In this document: piece by piece, positions 42,116-54,602 of the stretch
Layout: every line of letters starts with the position of its first letter
Numbering within the stretch: position 1 is the first letter of the stretch
DNA from: Aradus depressus
Lineage: Eukaryota; Arthropoda; Insecta; Hemiptera; Aradidae
Assembly: GCA_963662175.1 (NCBI GenBank)
Contig: OY759227.1
Coordinates: 9,828,501 to 9,892,500, forward strand
Direction: 5' to 3'
DNA: 64,000 nt
Made by a program: the position numbers and the translations under genes
Notes under the pieces: generated by a model
Database searches by the model: none
Seen by the model: the letters and a program-made list of their open reading frames with translations, nothing else
What the model was told of the DNA's origin: nothing

Positions 42116-42706
42116 TCCGGGCGTGTTCTATTAGCAGAACCAAGGTTCAGCGGTTTCTAGCCTTTTCGCTCATTTTCGATCGCCCCTCATCTCAAAATGT
42201 TTTCATGTCATCCTTACTATATTACTTTATACTGATTCATCACATTGTTCTCTCATAATTTTCCACGATCGTATAGCAATGTGGTTCCACTGAGGTATGG
42301 AGGCCGTATAGCAATGCGGTTTCTCTGAGGTATGGAGTAAGTATAGCATAGTGGTTCCTCTGAGGTATGGAGTAAGTATAACAATGTACCTCCCCAGCTA
42401 CATCCTATGCATAGACAAAGTACTGTAATATGCCCCCTTCCCAAAAAAAATCCTTGAGGGCGCTCAACGGGGTTGAAGGAGACCTAACCAGAGAGCCCCC
42501 ACTTCCCCAAATATGTAAGTTTCCGCTCTCCCAATTCAAGGTCATGCACCCCTTATGAACAGATCCTCATTTCTTCTAATTTTTCATTTCTATCTAGTCT
42601 TACACACCACATCAATGATGTCCTTTAAACCTTTTTTTCTCAAGTCGGACTTCCCCAGCTCTCACCAACCACGCCAGTATTTTCTTACTTTGCCCACTAG
42701 AGCTCC

Positions 42707-42866
42707 CAAGCTTCTAGAATTTATAGATTGCTAGATGCGACTTAAGGAAAAAAATAACTTGCCCTAACGGGGATTGAAAGCGGTCCCGGCACCTTTGGCA
42801 TGGGAGACAAGCAGCTAATCACGAGACCTATTCTGTTGAAGCAGGCGAAAATCTAGATATATAAGT
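42707..42866 (-). ncRNA. tRNA-like/hairpin module M2
   Basis: On the minus strand: TATATAAG near 42,858, tRNA-like segment 42,769-42,838 with a B-box-like element close to the consensus, T-run, and hairpin 42,707-42,727 (CTAGAGCT CCCA AGCTTCTAG). The inverted copy is 50,186-50,353. Compared with M1, one stem pair changes from C-G to A-T. Confidence 0.5.
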
Positions 42867-44990
42867 CAACAGATATCTCAAGAGGCATTGTAATCCGACT
42901 AAAGATTATTTTTCTGATCACTCATACCGACCCATCTCACACGATATTTTTTCATTACAATCCTACTTCCACACATCAATCATTCTAAAATCATAATCTT
43001 TAATTAAAGTTCGACTTCCTCAGACCAATTGTCCTTCTTCCACTACTACAGATCCGCCCACATCTAATCCTCAGGTCTATCTTCTAATTTTTTCAATCTA
43101 GTCTTACATATCACATTAATTTTATAATTTTTGTCCAAGTTGACGTACCCAATCGCCCCTCCCAAAGGTCTCCTCATGTCAACCCGTCCTCACCACCCAC
43201 CTACCCGACTTTTTCCCAGCATCTACTACATCAAGTAGACATACACTACAATTGTAATTCATATCCAAAATTCTAACATACAATTACTGTCACTTTTAGT
43301 ACCATACATACACAAAATCCCCGCTTCACACTTTTTCTTCGTCCAACTCCTACAGACCCATTCAACTTATACTTTTCCATTTGTTTCATCATAACCGGGT
43401 TTACCAATACATACACCGGTATCATCCTACAGACCCATTCAACTTGGACTTTTTTATCCCTTAATTCTAGTCACCAATCTTTAGCATCATCACTCTACAT
43501 AGCAATTTCAACACATTAAAATGTTATTTTAGAATTAATGCCAGGGCGGTATCCTCCTTTGACCCTACTCAATATAAACTATCAACCCAAAAACACAGTA
43601 AATATTCCCTCACAGCTAAATTCTCGCTCCATCTCCTGTATAGTATACCTTAAGCTCTACTGTGAACCAACCCGACCCTAACACAATGTATATCGCCTTA
43701 TACATATTGTATTTATCATGGTAAGTCATATCACAAAACATTTTTCTACAACTAACATTCAACAGTACCCAAATTAAGATCAGCACCACCTCTTTTTTCT
43801 TCAAGTACTTAAATACCAATTTGTCATTTAGATATTTTGAGGAATCATCACCCTACGTATTGCCAATATTAATTTAGCATCACTTTATTTTTGGACCAAG
43901 AACCTACAACCCAGAACTTAAATCACCACACTACTCTGGATGTAGAACACATTCCCGTACATACGACATTTTCATCATGCCCATTACGATACTTGAATCT
44001 ACAACACACATCTCCCTAGCTCTATAATACTAGAGTCTAATGTACCTAATCCGCAATGATAACATCCACAGTTCTCATCGATATTTAGACTAGCATTTCC
44101 AATATTACTTTCGCCAAACTATATTTTACGACTAAAGCCTAGAACCCAGCATGAATTAAATCACACATACACCCCCTGCACAACACTACTCCGGATATAT
44201 TCAGAACCCATTCCAGAACATATACACATCTGAACACCAATAGAATTCTAACCTAGGACCCTATGATTCAACGTTCACTCAAATAGGTAACTGTCAAAAG
44301 CCATATTCATAACTACCAAAGCGGGGAGAAATTTAATATTCTAGTATATTTAATTTTTTTACTACTGTATAAAAATTGGTCTGAAGGTAAACCAAAAGTA
44401 GGAACCATCCAAATGATGCTAGAATACATTTCAGTATCAAGGATTAGCTGCGATGTACTTTTTACAATTCATGCTATGCTTACTTCCTACAATAACGTTC
44501 TTCCGAGAGATGCAATATATTTTTAAGACACAACACTTCACAAAAGTACGGAATTGTTCTTGTACATTGAAAGAGTCAGAATTTCTGCATCATATTTTTC
44601 AGGAGACATGCAACACACCCATACATCAGGATTTATTTTTTTCAACACATTTTTGCAGTCTCCAATTTTAACATACTGAAAAAATTCATACAGAGGTATA
44701 CATACCTACATTTTCCAATAAATCGGTAGCTTTAATTCATACTTCATCACCAACTTCCTACCACCAATAGACCTCACCTACTGTATTACGGACATCTCAT
44801 CTAGGACTTCATACTCTTTCCTCTACAACCTATTACACACATACAACATAATATATACTAAAAACCTTGTCAGCCTATACTCATTTATTTAATTAATTAG
44901 CTTATTCCCTACCATCCTTTGACATCGCCCTAGTCTGCAACAATACCATTGTAAATGTTTCATTAGGTTTCACATTTCACATTTTCATAT

Positions 44991-47727
44991 ATTTACTCGT
45001 CTATCATCGGGGTGTGTTCGACTATAAGCGGCTCACTTCAGGCGTGATCTGTGTGGAGGGTGGTGAGAAGCACCCGAAGTGACATAAAGTAAATGCTGGA
45101 GTTCGCGTTAAGGATTAGGTGGTCTATGCTAGAGTTATGATGCATGATGGACTAGGATGTAGGTTGGTTTGGGGTAAAAAGTGGGTAGATGTCAAAGAAA
45201 TTTTAAGTGTCTGACCTCTAGAAAGGAGGGATGGGAGGTTCGGTACAAGGGCTCCTATTGGGGTTAGGACTCTCCAGAAATATTCTCGGTTTCGACATGT
45301 AGTATTGGAATAAGTGGGGTAATTGATGTGTGATGGTGTGAGAAATTATAAGGTTCCTGAGAGAGCAGACAATTGCTGATGGTAGGTAAGATTGATCAGA
45401 ACCAGAAAAATTATTTGAGGGAGTAAAAAGTATATTTTCAGTATGATACAGGTCTGAGGGGACTCCTGGTGTAAAGCTCTGATGTTGGTGAGCAGCATCC
45501 CAAGTGACATAAAGGAAATGATTGTATGAAATAAGTAAAATATATTAAGAATATTAGTTGATATACTTAAATTATGTTTAAAGAATTATTTCACAGGTAT
45601 GTGGGCGATAAAAAGTCACATATATGAAAAATGACTTAAAAAAGGATACGAATCGAAATATGACGCATGCCAAAGAGATGGACGGAGCTACTTGTGATAG
45701 AGTTCGGAGTAAGGTGTGGATGGTGTTTGATGCAGGCCTATAAGACTATTATAGGTGTCACATGTGAACAAAAAAGTCAGTGGGTTTGTAGCTCTTTTGA
45801 CACAGTTTGAGAATAATACAGGGGCTGAAGGTTATAATTTTATAGGGTATGAATTAAAATTGAAATGTATGTAAGTATGTGTGTTGTATGAGTAAGGTCG
45901 ATGTGAACTATAACCTACCTACCTATAACCTACTGTGCTGTACGTGCTTAGATGAAAAAAGTAGTTAGGTAGTGAAGTAGTTTTAATGAATGATTTTATG
46001 GGTATAGGGTTCAATAATGATGGGGTCTGTGATGTATATGAAAAATGCGTAATGTAAAGTGTATGTAAAGGACCTAAAGAAAAACGCAAAACCTGGGTTT
46101 TGAAGTACCTATTGTTGTTGCCAAAGGTTATGTCAAGGTATGATATGGATTGTACTAAAAAAATGTATAGTTTTAGTGCGATGAGTATCAATGTGTTTGA
46201 AGTTTTGAACCGGTGGTTCATAGTAATAAGGTTGTATACCTCTGTAATGTGTTGTTTGTGTAAAAAAAAATTTTAATGGTGTATGGTGGTAGGTTACGTT
46301 CTCGAATGATGTTTTGTAAAGTATGTAAAATATATATTTTATCTTAGCCTATACTATTCTAGCATTAGTTGGATGTTATAATGGTTCCTACTTTGGTTAT
46401 CGGGGTCTGTGCTACTTTATTATAAATGTAAAGGTCTGATGTGTTTTGGGGCCTACAAGGCCTAGATTTTATCATTTAAAAAATAATTATCCGGCTAAGT
46501 GGGTAAATTGTTCAATGACTTCTTCGCATAGGATGGTTTTGTTGGTTAATTTTTAAAGGAATAAAACAATTTTGCAGATGTGTGACTGGAGTGAATACCT
46601 ACGTCAGGGTGTTATTATAAGAGTTTCTATTGTCGAAAAATGGGTGACCTACTAGGATACTAATCGAAATATGCTACATGTCTAATAAAACACTGGATAC
46701 TTTATGAAAAGAGGTATATTGGGTAAAGCTGATGATAAAGTATGTAATTTAAAACAAAAGATGGATTTTGTGTTAAACACTTTAAAACTTGAGAAATGCC
46801 CGCTCCACAGTGTGGATGGAGTGCCCACTCCATTCTGTGAAACTTGAAGTTTAAAGATGTTAAGCCAAGGATTGATAGGAATGGTATTTAGGTATCCCCA
46901 TTGAGTTGTACATCATCGAAGGAGTGGATTTGTTTTCAGTTTATTCATGATAATACTGTGAATACACATCCTATAAGGTTGAGCTTCGAATGGATATGGT
47001 CCGGTCTTCTTGAAAGTTCTGGTAAGAAATTCATATGTTGGGGGAATGTTGATGGTTATGAAAATGTAGTTTGTCAGATGTATGAAGACGTATTAATATA
47101 CTCTTATAAGACTTCCAGCATGAAATCAGGTCCGAATGTACCAAGTATTGAGGAGTTTGTGTAGGACTGCTTCAGAGGCGGTAAGGTACATACATGAATT
47201 TATTGTATTAAATACACAAGGAAAAACTAATAGTACACAGACTGTTTTGAAGCTTCTTGTGACATCGAATTGGGGTCAAATAACTCTGAGAACTCTGAAA
47301 AATACCGGGGATTTACGATTATGAATCTAATCTTGTAAAATATATGTTAGTAATTCTGTTGAAAATGGATATATATGACTTATGTTAAGATAGTACAAGT
47401 CTTCGGAGAACTATGATGGGGGGAGCAGTACACATTACAAAAATATCAGAGAGGTCGTGGTGCTAGGAGTTGAGTGAAGTGTGAAGCAGGGGTTTCAGGG
47501 TATGGATGGTGCTAAACAAAAGAATAGATCATAGGTGTTAGGTATGAAGATGATAAATGGAAGCTGTTGGAATTATGGGTATTGTATACAAGAGTATTAG
47601 AAAATGCAAAAGGGCATATGAGGGTGTGAGGTCGGTCTGAATTACTCGGCTGTGCTGTACGTGTTTAATTGAAAGAATCCATAGGTAGTGAAGTAGTAGG
47701 GAGGGTTCAATAATGATTGTGGTCTGT
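44991..47727. repeat. Palindrome spacer, G-rich plus strand
   Basis: The spacer begins with a fragment related to the polB promoter arms (CTATCATCGGGGTGTGTTCG, ATAAGCGGCTCACTTCAGGC, about 45,002-45,055). After this the plus strand is C-poor (19 G and 9 C in 47,401-47,460). A short duplicated phrase occurs: CTACCTACCTATAACCTAC near 45,913. Frames of up to 100 codons (for example 46,901-47,164) show no recognisable motif. Confidence 0.6.
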
Positions 47728-50700
47728 GATATATATGAAAATGTGAAATGTAAAACCTAATGAAACATTTACAATGGTATTGATGCAGAGTAGGGCGATG
47801 TCAAAGGATGGTAGGGAATAAGCTAATTAATTAAATAAATGAGTATAATCTGACAAGGTTTTTAGTATATATTATGTTGTATGTGTGTAATGGGTTGTAG
47901 AGGAAAGAGTATGAAGTCCTAGATGAGATGTCCGTAATACAGTAGGTGAGGTCTATTGGCGGTAGGAAGTTGGTGATGAAGTATGAATTAAAGCTACCGA
48001 TGTATTGGAAAATGTAGGTATGTATACCTCAATTGTGTATGAATTTTTTCGGTATGTTAAAATTGGAGACTGCAAAAATGTGTTGAAAAATATAAATCTT
48101 GATGAATCATAGGGTCCTAGGTTAGATTTCTATTGGTGTTCAGAAGTGTATATGTTCTGGAATGGGTTCTGAATATATCCTGAGTAGTGTTGTGCAGGGG
48201 GTGTATGTGTGATTTAATTCATGCTGGGTTCTAGGCTTTAGTCGTAAAATATAGTTTGGCTAAAGTAATATTGGAAATGCTAGTCTAAATATCGACGAGA
48301 ACTGTGGATGTTATCATTGCGGATTAGGTATGGGAAAATATTTAAATATATATACAACATGGGCGTAAATGAAGACCTAGGGTGCTAGGATCATAGGATC
48401 TGAAGTAAGAATATCGGAAAGGTTGAAGGAGTTGGTTGAAGAAAAGTGTGAATCACGGTTTTTTTGGGACATGCTAAAGAATAGGCTAAGAGGGCCGGTT
48501 AGGTTATGATGAATTCTGAAGAAAATCCCTTGTGTGATGTTGTATGCAAGTGCGTATGTATGTCTGAGTGAAAGGTTTATTGGGATAGAAGTGGTTTCAA
48601 TCAAATGTTGACGGGGGAGTAGTCTATACTTGTAGAAGCCTGACTCGGTATGATGTATGGGAAGTAGAATTGAAAAGCAAAAAATTGGGATGGATTTGGC
48701 CGTTGTCAGAATGGTGCTAGGCCTCAAAATTTGATAAGGCTAGGAGAGCAATTACTGTATACTGTTGGTGGGAGGACAAAAAAAAGTGTTTGCCCACTAA
48801 AACCGAGGATTGACAGAGATGTAGTCCTCATAAAGTATGTTTCAGTATGAGGTGAATGTAGAGATGTTGGCGAGAAGCAGACCAAGCGATGGCTTGAGAT
48901 GAAAAGCAGCTCAAGTGAAATTAAGGTATACAAAAAGCAGTATGTAAAATAATTTAAGTTAAATATACCACATGTTGATCGAAGAATGTCTCCATGAGAC
49001 CCCTGGAAAGGTACCTCTAGTCCTAAAAGTCCTAAAGAGTATTATAGATTCAAGTATCGTAATGGGCATGATGAAAATGTCGTATGTACGGGAATGTGTT
49101 CTACATCCAGAGTAGTGTGGTGATTCAAGTTCTGGGTTGTAGGTTCTTGGTCCAAAAATAAAGTGATGCTAAATTAATATTGGCAATACGTAGGGTGATG
49201 ATTCCTCAAAATATCTAAATGACAAATTGGTATTTAAGTACTTGAAGAAAAAAGAGGTGGTGCTGATCTTAATTTGGGTACTGTTGAATGTTAGTTGTAG
49301 AAAAATGTTTTGTGATATGACTTACCATGATAAATACAATATGTATAAGGCGATATACATTGTGTTAGGGTCGGGTTGGTTCACAGTAGAGCTTAAGGTA
49401 TACTATACAGGAGATGGAGCGAGAATTTAGCTGTGAGGGAATATTTACTGTGTTTTTGGGTTGATAGTTTATATTGAGTAGGGTCAAAGGAGGATACCGC
49501 CCTGGCATTAATTCTAAAATAACATTTTAATGTGTACTAAGAAATTGCTATGTAGAGTGATGATGCTAAAGATTGGTGACTAGAATTAAGGGATAAAAAA
49601 GTCCAAGTTGAATGGGTCTGTAGGATGATACCGGTGTATGTATGGGTAAACCCGGTTATGATGAAACAAATGGAAAAGTATAAGTTGAATGGGTCTGTAG
49701 GAGTTGGACGAAGAAAAAGTGTGAAGCGGGGATTTTGTGTATGTATGGTACTAAAAGTAAAAGTAATTGTATGTTAGAATTTTGGATATGAATTACAATT
49801 GTAGTGTATGTCTACTTGATGTAGTAGATGCTAGGAAAAAGTCGGGTAGGTGGGTGGTGAGGACGGGTTGACATGAGGAGACCTTTGGGAGGGGCGATTG
49901 GGTACGTCAACTTGGACAAAAATTATAAAATTAATGTGATATGTAAGACTAGATTGAAAAAATTAGAAGATAGACCTGAGGATTAGATGTGGGCGGATCT
50001 GTAGTAGTGGAAGAAGGACAATTGGTCTGAGGAAGTCGAACTTTAATTAAAGATTATGATTTTAGAATGATTGATGTGTGGAAGTAGGATTGTAATGAAA
50101 AAATATCGTGTGAGATGGGTCGGTATGAGTGATCAGAAAAATAATCTTTAGTCGGATTACAATGCCTCTTGAGATATCTGTTGACTTGTATACCTAGATT
50201 TTCGTCTGCTTCAACAGGATAGGTCTCGTGGTTAGCTGCTTGTCTCCCATGCCAAAGGTGCCGGGACCGCGTTCAATCCCCGTTAGGGCAAGTTATTTTT
50301 TTCCTTAAGTCGCATCTAGCAATCTATAAATTCTAGAAGCTTGGGAGCTCTAGTGGGCAAAGTAAGAAAATACTGGCGTGGTTGGTGAGAGCTGGGGAAG
50401 TGATTCAAGCGAGAGATGACTTATAGAGGTTGAGCTGGGGAGGTACATTGGGTGAAGAGTTGATGTGGGGTGGTACATTGATTGTGATTCAAAGTTAACA
50501 ACTCTAGTAAAGGAAGACATCATAGTGACTGCTGTAATGTGATGAGGATCTGGGAGATGAAAATGTTTTGGGATGGGGCGATTGGCTACGCCAACTTGAG
50601 AAAAAAAGGTTTAAAGGACATCATTGATGTGGTGTGTAAGACTAGATAGAAATGAAAAATTAGAAGAAATAAGGATCTGTTCATAAGGAGTGAATGACCT

Positions 50701-51134
50701 TGAGTTGGGAGAGCGGAAACTTACATATTTGGGGAAGTGGGGGCTCTCTGGTTAGGTCTCCTTCAACCCAGTTGAGCGCCCTCAAGGATTTTTTTTGGGA
50801 AGGGGGCATATTACAGTACTTTGTCTATGCATAGGATGTAGCTGGGGAGGTACATTGTTATACTTACTCCATACCTCAGAGGAACCACTATGCTATACTT
50901 ACTCCATACCTCAGAGAAACCGCATTGCTATACGACCTCCATACTTCAGTGGAACCACATTGCTATACGAAAATCGTGGAAAATTATGAGAGAACAATGT
51001 GATGAATCAGTATAAAGAAGATATTAATATAGTAAGGATGACATGAAAAAATTTTGAGATGAGGGGCGATCGAAAATGAGCGAAAAGGCTAGAAACCGCT
51101 GAACCTTGGTTCTGCTAATAGAACACGCCCGGAG
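47728..51134 (-). repeat. Large palindrome, right arm (G-rich strand)
   Basis: Mirror of 41,930-44,990. It carries about 0.7 kb (48,330-49,050) that the left arm lacks, plus small indels. At 51,134 it is broken by a 6.1-kb block; the missing outer part appears at 57,457-57,642 behind that block. No gene is supported. Confidence 0.85.
50186..50353 (+). ncRNA. tRNA-like/hairpin module M2, right-arm copy
   Basis: TATA-like TTGTATACC is followed by tRNA-like sequence 50,221-50,290 (GGTCTCGTGGTTAGC, CGCGTTCAATCCC), then TTATTTTTTT at 50,293-50,302, and the hairpin 50,333-50,353. The anticodon loop region CTCCCATGCC is imperfectly paired. Confidence 0.5.
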
Positions 51135-51256
51135 GGCTGAGGCGCCACAAGCTACCAGGTGGAGCACCAGAATCCGGCATCCGCCTAGCAGACTGACATA
51201 CGTCAGACCTGGGGTACAAATAATCCGGCTGTCATCAGGACTGCCGGGAAAGAGTT
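51135..51256 (+). pseudogene. Gypsy integrase tail, duplicated
   Basis: The last 120 bp of the integrase ORF, as at 56,498-56,621, is repeated here in front of an LTR. It starts abruptly at the palindrome breakpoint and carries a few substitutions. No functional product is possible. Confidence 0.85.
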
Positions 51257-51405
51257 GTTAGGACATTGATGTTTATTAAAATATCTGTCATTATTATTAT
51301 GCTGGGTTTGTATATTATACATATGTTATTAAATCAGTCTCAGTTTTAGAAATGTAAAATAAAGTGAAATATGTTTTGCAATGTTGTCGTACTAATTTTT
51401 TAACA
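51257..51405 (+). repeat. Gypsy LTR, copy 1 (149 bp)
   Basis: TGTTAGGACATTG...TTTTTTAACA with TG/CA ends. It is followed directly by a LINE reverse transcriptase fragment, as is the copy at 56,616-56,765. Confidence 0.9.
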
Positions 51406-51801
51406 TAAGCCAATGTTGCTGAGTTCCAGCAAGAGCTCGTCGACAACCAAACACCACAATATAGGTGATAATACCCTTCCCTGCGGACACCCGGCTGCTG
51501 GCACTGCCCTCAACCTGCTCAGTCCCAAAGTTGTGTTTATAATTTTGCCTTTCAGCCTGTTCTCAATCCATCGGCATATGATGTAGTCGCTTCCACGCTT
51601 TCGGACAAAATTTGTTATTGTTGATACCGATGTATTTTCAAAAGCTTCCTCGATGTCAAGAAAGGCTCCCAAGGCAAATTCCTTGTTTAGTAGAGTTCTC
51701 TCTATTTTCTGTGTCAACTTATGTAGAGCCAATTCACAGGATTTACTTAATTTTTTTTTGCAACTCGGATGAGTTTGAGGAAATGACTGACAGACTAACA
51801 T
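51406..51801 (-). pseudogene. LINE reverse transcriptase fragment, copy 1
   Basis: The minus strand encodes KIERTLLNKEFALGAFLDIE (reverse transcriptase motif A, with EEAFEN), RWIENRLKG and AAGCPQGRVLSPILWCLVVDELL (motif B). It breaks off before the YADD motif exactly at the LTR end (51,405). Such blocks are typical of Jockey-group LINEs. A second copy lies at 56,766-57,078, and the start of it also at 60,119-60,238 in inverse orientation. Confidence 0.85.
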
Positions 51802-51805
51802 GACA

Positions 51806-52538
51806 GAATTAGGATTAATTTAAAATATGACGAAGTGACATTGGACTAATATAATAGTATGGGTGATACATGTATTTTTTGAATGAGAGAATTTTAGTAC
51901 ATGAAGAGTATGGATGAATTTGGTATAGTTCTGCGCTGAATTTAATTAGGACTTTTTTTTTTAGGATTAGATTATATGTTAGGTTCAGTATAAAATTAAT
52001 CTAGAATTATATTTAGGGATTAAATTTAATATATACAAATTATTTATTTGAGACTTACTTGTTAATAATGAATTAAATGCAAATTGAAACATATACAGAC
52101 AGCTGATTTTGAATGAAGCCTTGAAAAGATAATATATTTTATAAATTGTATGTATGCATAGGTTATTAAATTTTTGTTATTATAAATTCTATTATTTAGA
52201 CAATTTTATTTATTACTTTGAGTAACATGTTTTTCTACGTAAATTTTTTTTTATAGGGAGAGTAGATGAGAATGGGAAGAGTTATAGGAGCACATTATAT
52301 AACTTTAGGAATAGGAACAAACGAAGGGTAATATTAATTAGAGAAGTTTGAAATTAAATTGCTGATGACATTCTTTTAGACGTCGGGATTAGTAGGGTCA
52401 AATGGCCGGACTTGCGCCAGTTAAAGCCCCCTATGCTGATCTAGTAGTGCCACTACTGTTAGGAAGGACTTAAAAGGACCCGGGGGGGTCACCCTGGGAC
52501 TCGTGGTTTTAAAGACCAGTGGTCTGGTGTGTCAATCT
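51806..52538 (+). repeat. Arm A of the second inverted repeat, no gene
   Basis: It matches 59,373-60,118 in reverse with few differences. Around 52,380-52,530 it is GC-richer and contains a GGGGGGGTCACC tract. No frame is supported. Confidence 0.75.
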
Positions 52539-52688
52539 TGTTAGGACATTGATGTATATTAACAACATCTGTTATTATTATTATGTTGGATTTGTAAAAT
52601 ATACACATGTTATAAATATTAGTTCAGTTCTAAAATGTAAAATAAAAATGAAACATGATGTGCAATTTGTCGTTCTAATTTTATAACA
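52539..52688 (+). repeat. Gypsy LTR, 5' copy (150 bp)
   Basis: TGTTAGGACATTG...TTTATAACA, followed immediately by ATTGGCGAACGAGG, a primer-site position overlapped by the gag frame. The mirror copy is at 59,224-59,372. Confidence 0.93.
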
Positions 52689-52690
52689 AT

Positions 52691-52762
52691 TGGCGAACGA
52701 GGAAAAGTTTAAAATGTTTGCCGGGAAATTGGAAACATTTAACAAAAATACTGACGATATTG
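52691..52762 (+). pseudogene. Gypsy gag start, cut by repeat B
   Basis: The frame begins in the primer-site region (no ATG close by; the first ATG is the codon for MFAGKLE) and is interrupted after 24 residues at ATATTG. The uninterrupted version on the minus strand at 58,355-59,222 shows the original sequence. Confidence 0.88.
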
Positions 52763-54596
52763 CAATTGCCTTTGGGTGCGGGTTCGAAACTCCGTCTCAC
52801 CTGGCAACCAAATGCTGCAAATAAAAAGGATTTCCCTCAATGTCACAGGGTGATGCCCGGGTGTACAAAGAGTGGAAAGAGATATACTAATCCAAAGGGT
52901 TTTCGTGGGCCCACCAAGATTTCGGATCGTTGACAACACAATGTTTCAAACCGCTTGTGGTATTAATTTGGTTGTATATAATAGGATGATCAGCCTGAAC
53001 AAAGTTTACACTCTATTAAAACTGCCCTTTCATCAAACAATTGAAGAAAAATCAGAAATGTAAATAATTACTCACGACTTTAAAGGAAATGTATATTATA
53101 AATTGAAAACCAAAAAAAAAAAATATAACAAAAAAAATCATATAGATATATATAATGAGATTTGCGTGAGGCGCTGAACAAAAAAACTTTAGAATTATCA
53201 AGTGTTTTTATTAAATTAAGGGTTAATTTCCCCGACTCTTACACTAGAAGAGTAATGTAAGCCTAAATTCTGTAGTGAGCGATCTCATTGAAATGTACAC
53301 ATACAATTATAAATTAACATATAGGTATTTTACCAAAAGAGAATGATAATATAACATAAGATAATGGCCACATAGACGACATTATGAATTTAACAAACAA
53401 TAGAAGATATATATATCTACAGGCAAATGCAAAAATTTTTGAATCACTGAGATTATGAAATAAATAAATGACTAAAAAAAAATTGTTCAACTTCACCCGA
53501 ATCCTTGGAAAAATGTCCAGTCGATTCCGCCAGAAAGATCGAGGACATTTTAGGGTTGAATGATGGCTTCAACTGCTGCTTTATTGTCGGGATATTTACA
53601 TCATGGTAGAGGTGGACTGGAATTCATAAAACATAGATACAGGAAAATGGATGTTCAAAAGATGAATTTGGTGAGATGAATATGGAAGTCTTTTACCGGA
53701 GAAATAGCTGAAGGTTCATAATGCAAATGGTGGATGATTGAATTTCAATTAGATTAATAATATGAACTGCATAGGTGGTCCGCAGATCCAGCTTGCGTTC
53801 ATAAGAAGGGAGGACACTTGTTTGGACAAAACTTTTTGAGTAATTGTAAGTCTTGAAGAGAAGTATCTCTTCAGGACCTGACAAGCAACTGACGATCTGA
53901 AATCTGTCCATCTGGAACGTTCTAGAATGTTCGAAAACAAATGACGTTAGCGGATGATAATGGAGGTGCATTTCCGCTGCCAATGTTGTATATTTTGATG
54001 GAATATTCTTCTGGAGTACTGTATACGTCTCTTTTCTATTTTTTCATTATCCACAATTAATTTTGGGTGATAGAAATTCATCTCAGGTGGAATTGAGCAT
54101 ACAAAAAATAAAAGGTAACATTTTTGAAATATATACTGGGGACCAAATGTCTAAGGAACAAGGTAGGTTTCATCTGGGTTATCCTTGTTATTATTGTCTA
54201 TTTATATTTTTCGCACAACACTAATTCACAAGGTTCTTGAAACTGTTTTGTCACCAAGTGACACAAAACAACAATATTTACACAATATACATATTTTTCA
54301 TCGTCCATTTTCTACTTATATATGGCGAAATTACAAACAAACTATAAGCAGGTATATTATTATTGAAATTTCTACTTGCATTTTTTATAATCCACGTCTG
54401 TCTGGTTAGTACCATTTTGTGTCTTACTTTCAGTGAAAAATTATTTGATAGCTGGTGATCCCTATATACAAAGTCACGGAAAGAAGGCCCCACCAACCCG
54501 CTCATTCCGACAAATATAATTTGTGGCAACTCCACAAAAGAGACAGGTAAAAAAAAATAATGTGAAATGAGAATGTCAACTTTTGATATCGCTACA
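52763..54596 (+). mobile_element. Repeat B, copy 2, with 6-bp target duplication
   Basis: The insertion is 1,834 bp long and bounded by ATATTG on both sides (52,757-52,762 and 54,597-54,602). The empty site is visible on the minus strand near 59,160. It begins CAATTGCCTTTGGG and ends GATATCGCTACA, without inverted ends. Frames inside are not supported. It is the same unit as 5,943-7,788. Confidence 0.9.
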
Positions 54597-54602
54597 ATAT
54601 TG

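Larger units (their letters stand above)
41930..44990 (+). repeat. Large palindrome, left arm (C-rich strand)
   Basis: This arm is the reverse complement of 47,728-51,134 plus 57,457-57,642. Long stretches are identical or nearly so: the frames at 43,616-43,819 (minus) and 49,227-49,430 (plus) translate to exactly the same 67 residues. The plus strand here is G-poor (for example 22 C and 6 G in 43,021-43,080). Two tRNA-like/hairpin modules lie in the outer 1 kb. A run of three 43-bp-like units (CnCTGAGGTATGGAG) occurs at 42,285-42,375. No gene is supported. Confidence 0.85.

Noticed and set aside
43616..43819. Identical 67-residue frames in both palindrome arms (also at 49,227-49,430)
   Set aside because: Identity follows from the DNA duplication and is no evidence for coding. 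There is no known motif and no relative elsewhere in the window.
46901..47164. 87-codon frame in the palindrome spacer
   Set aside because: No motif and no support from strand or neighbours. Length is within chance for this composition.
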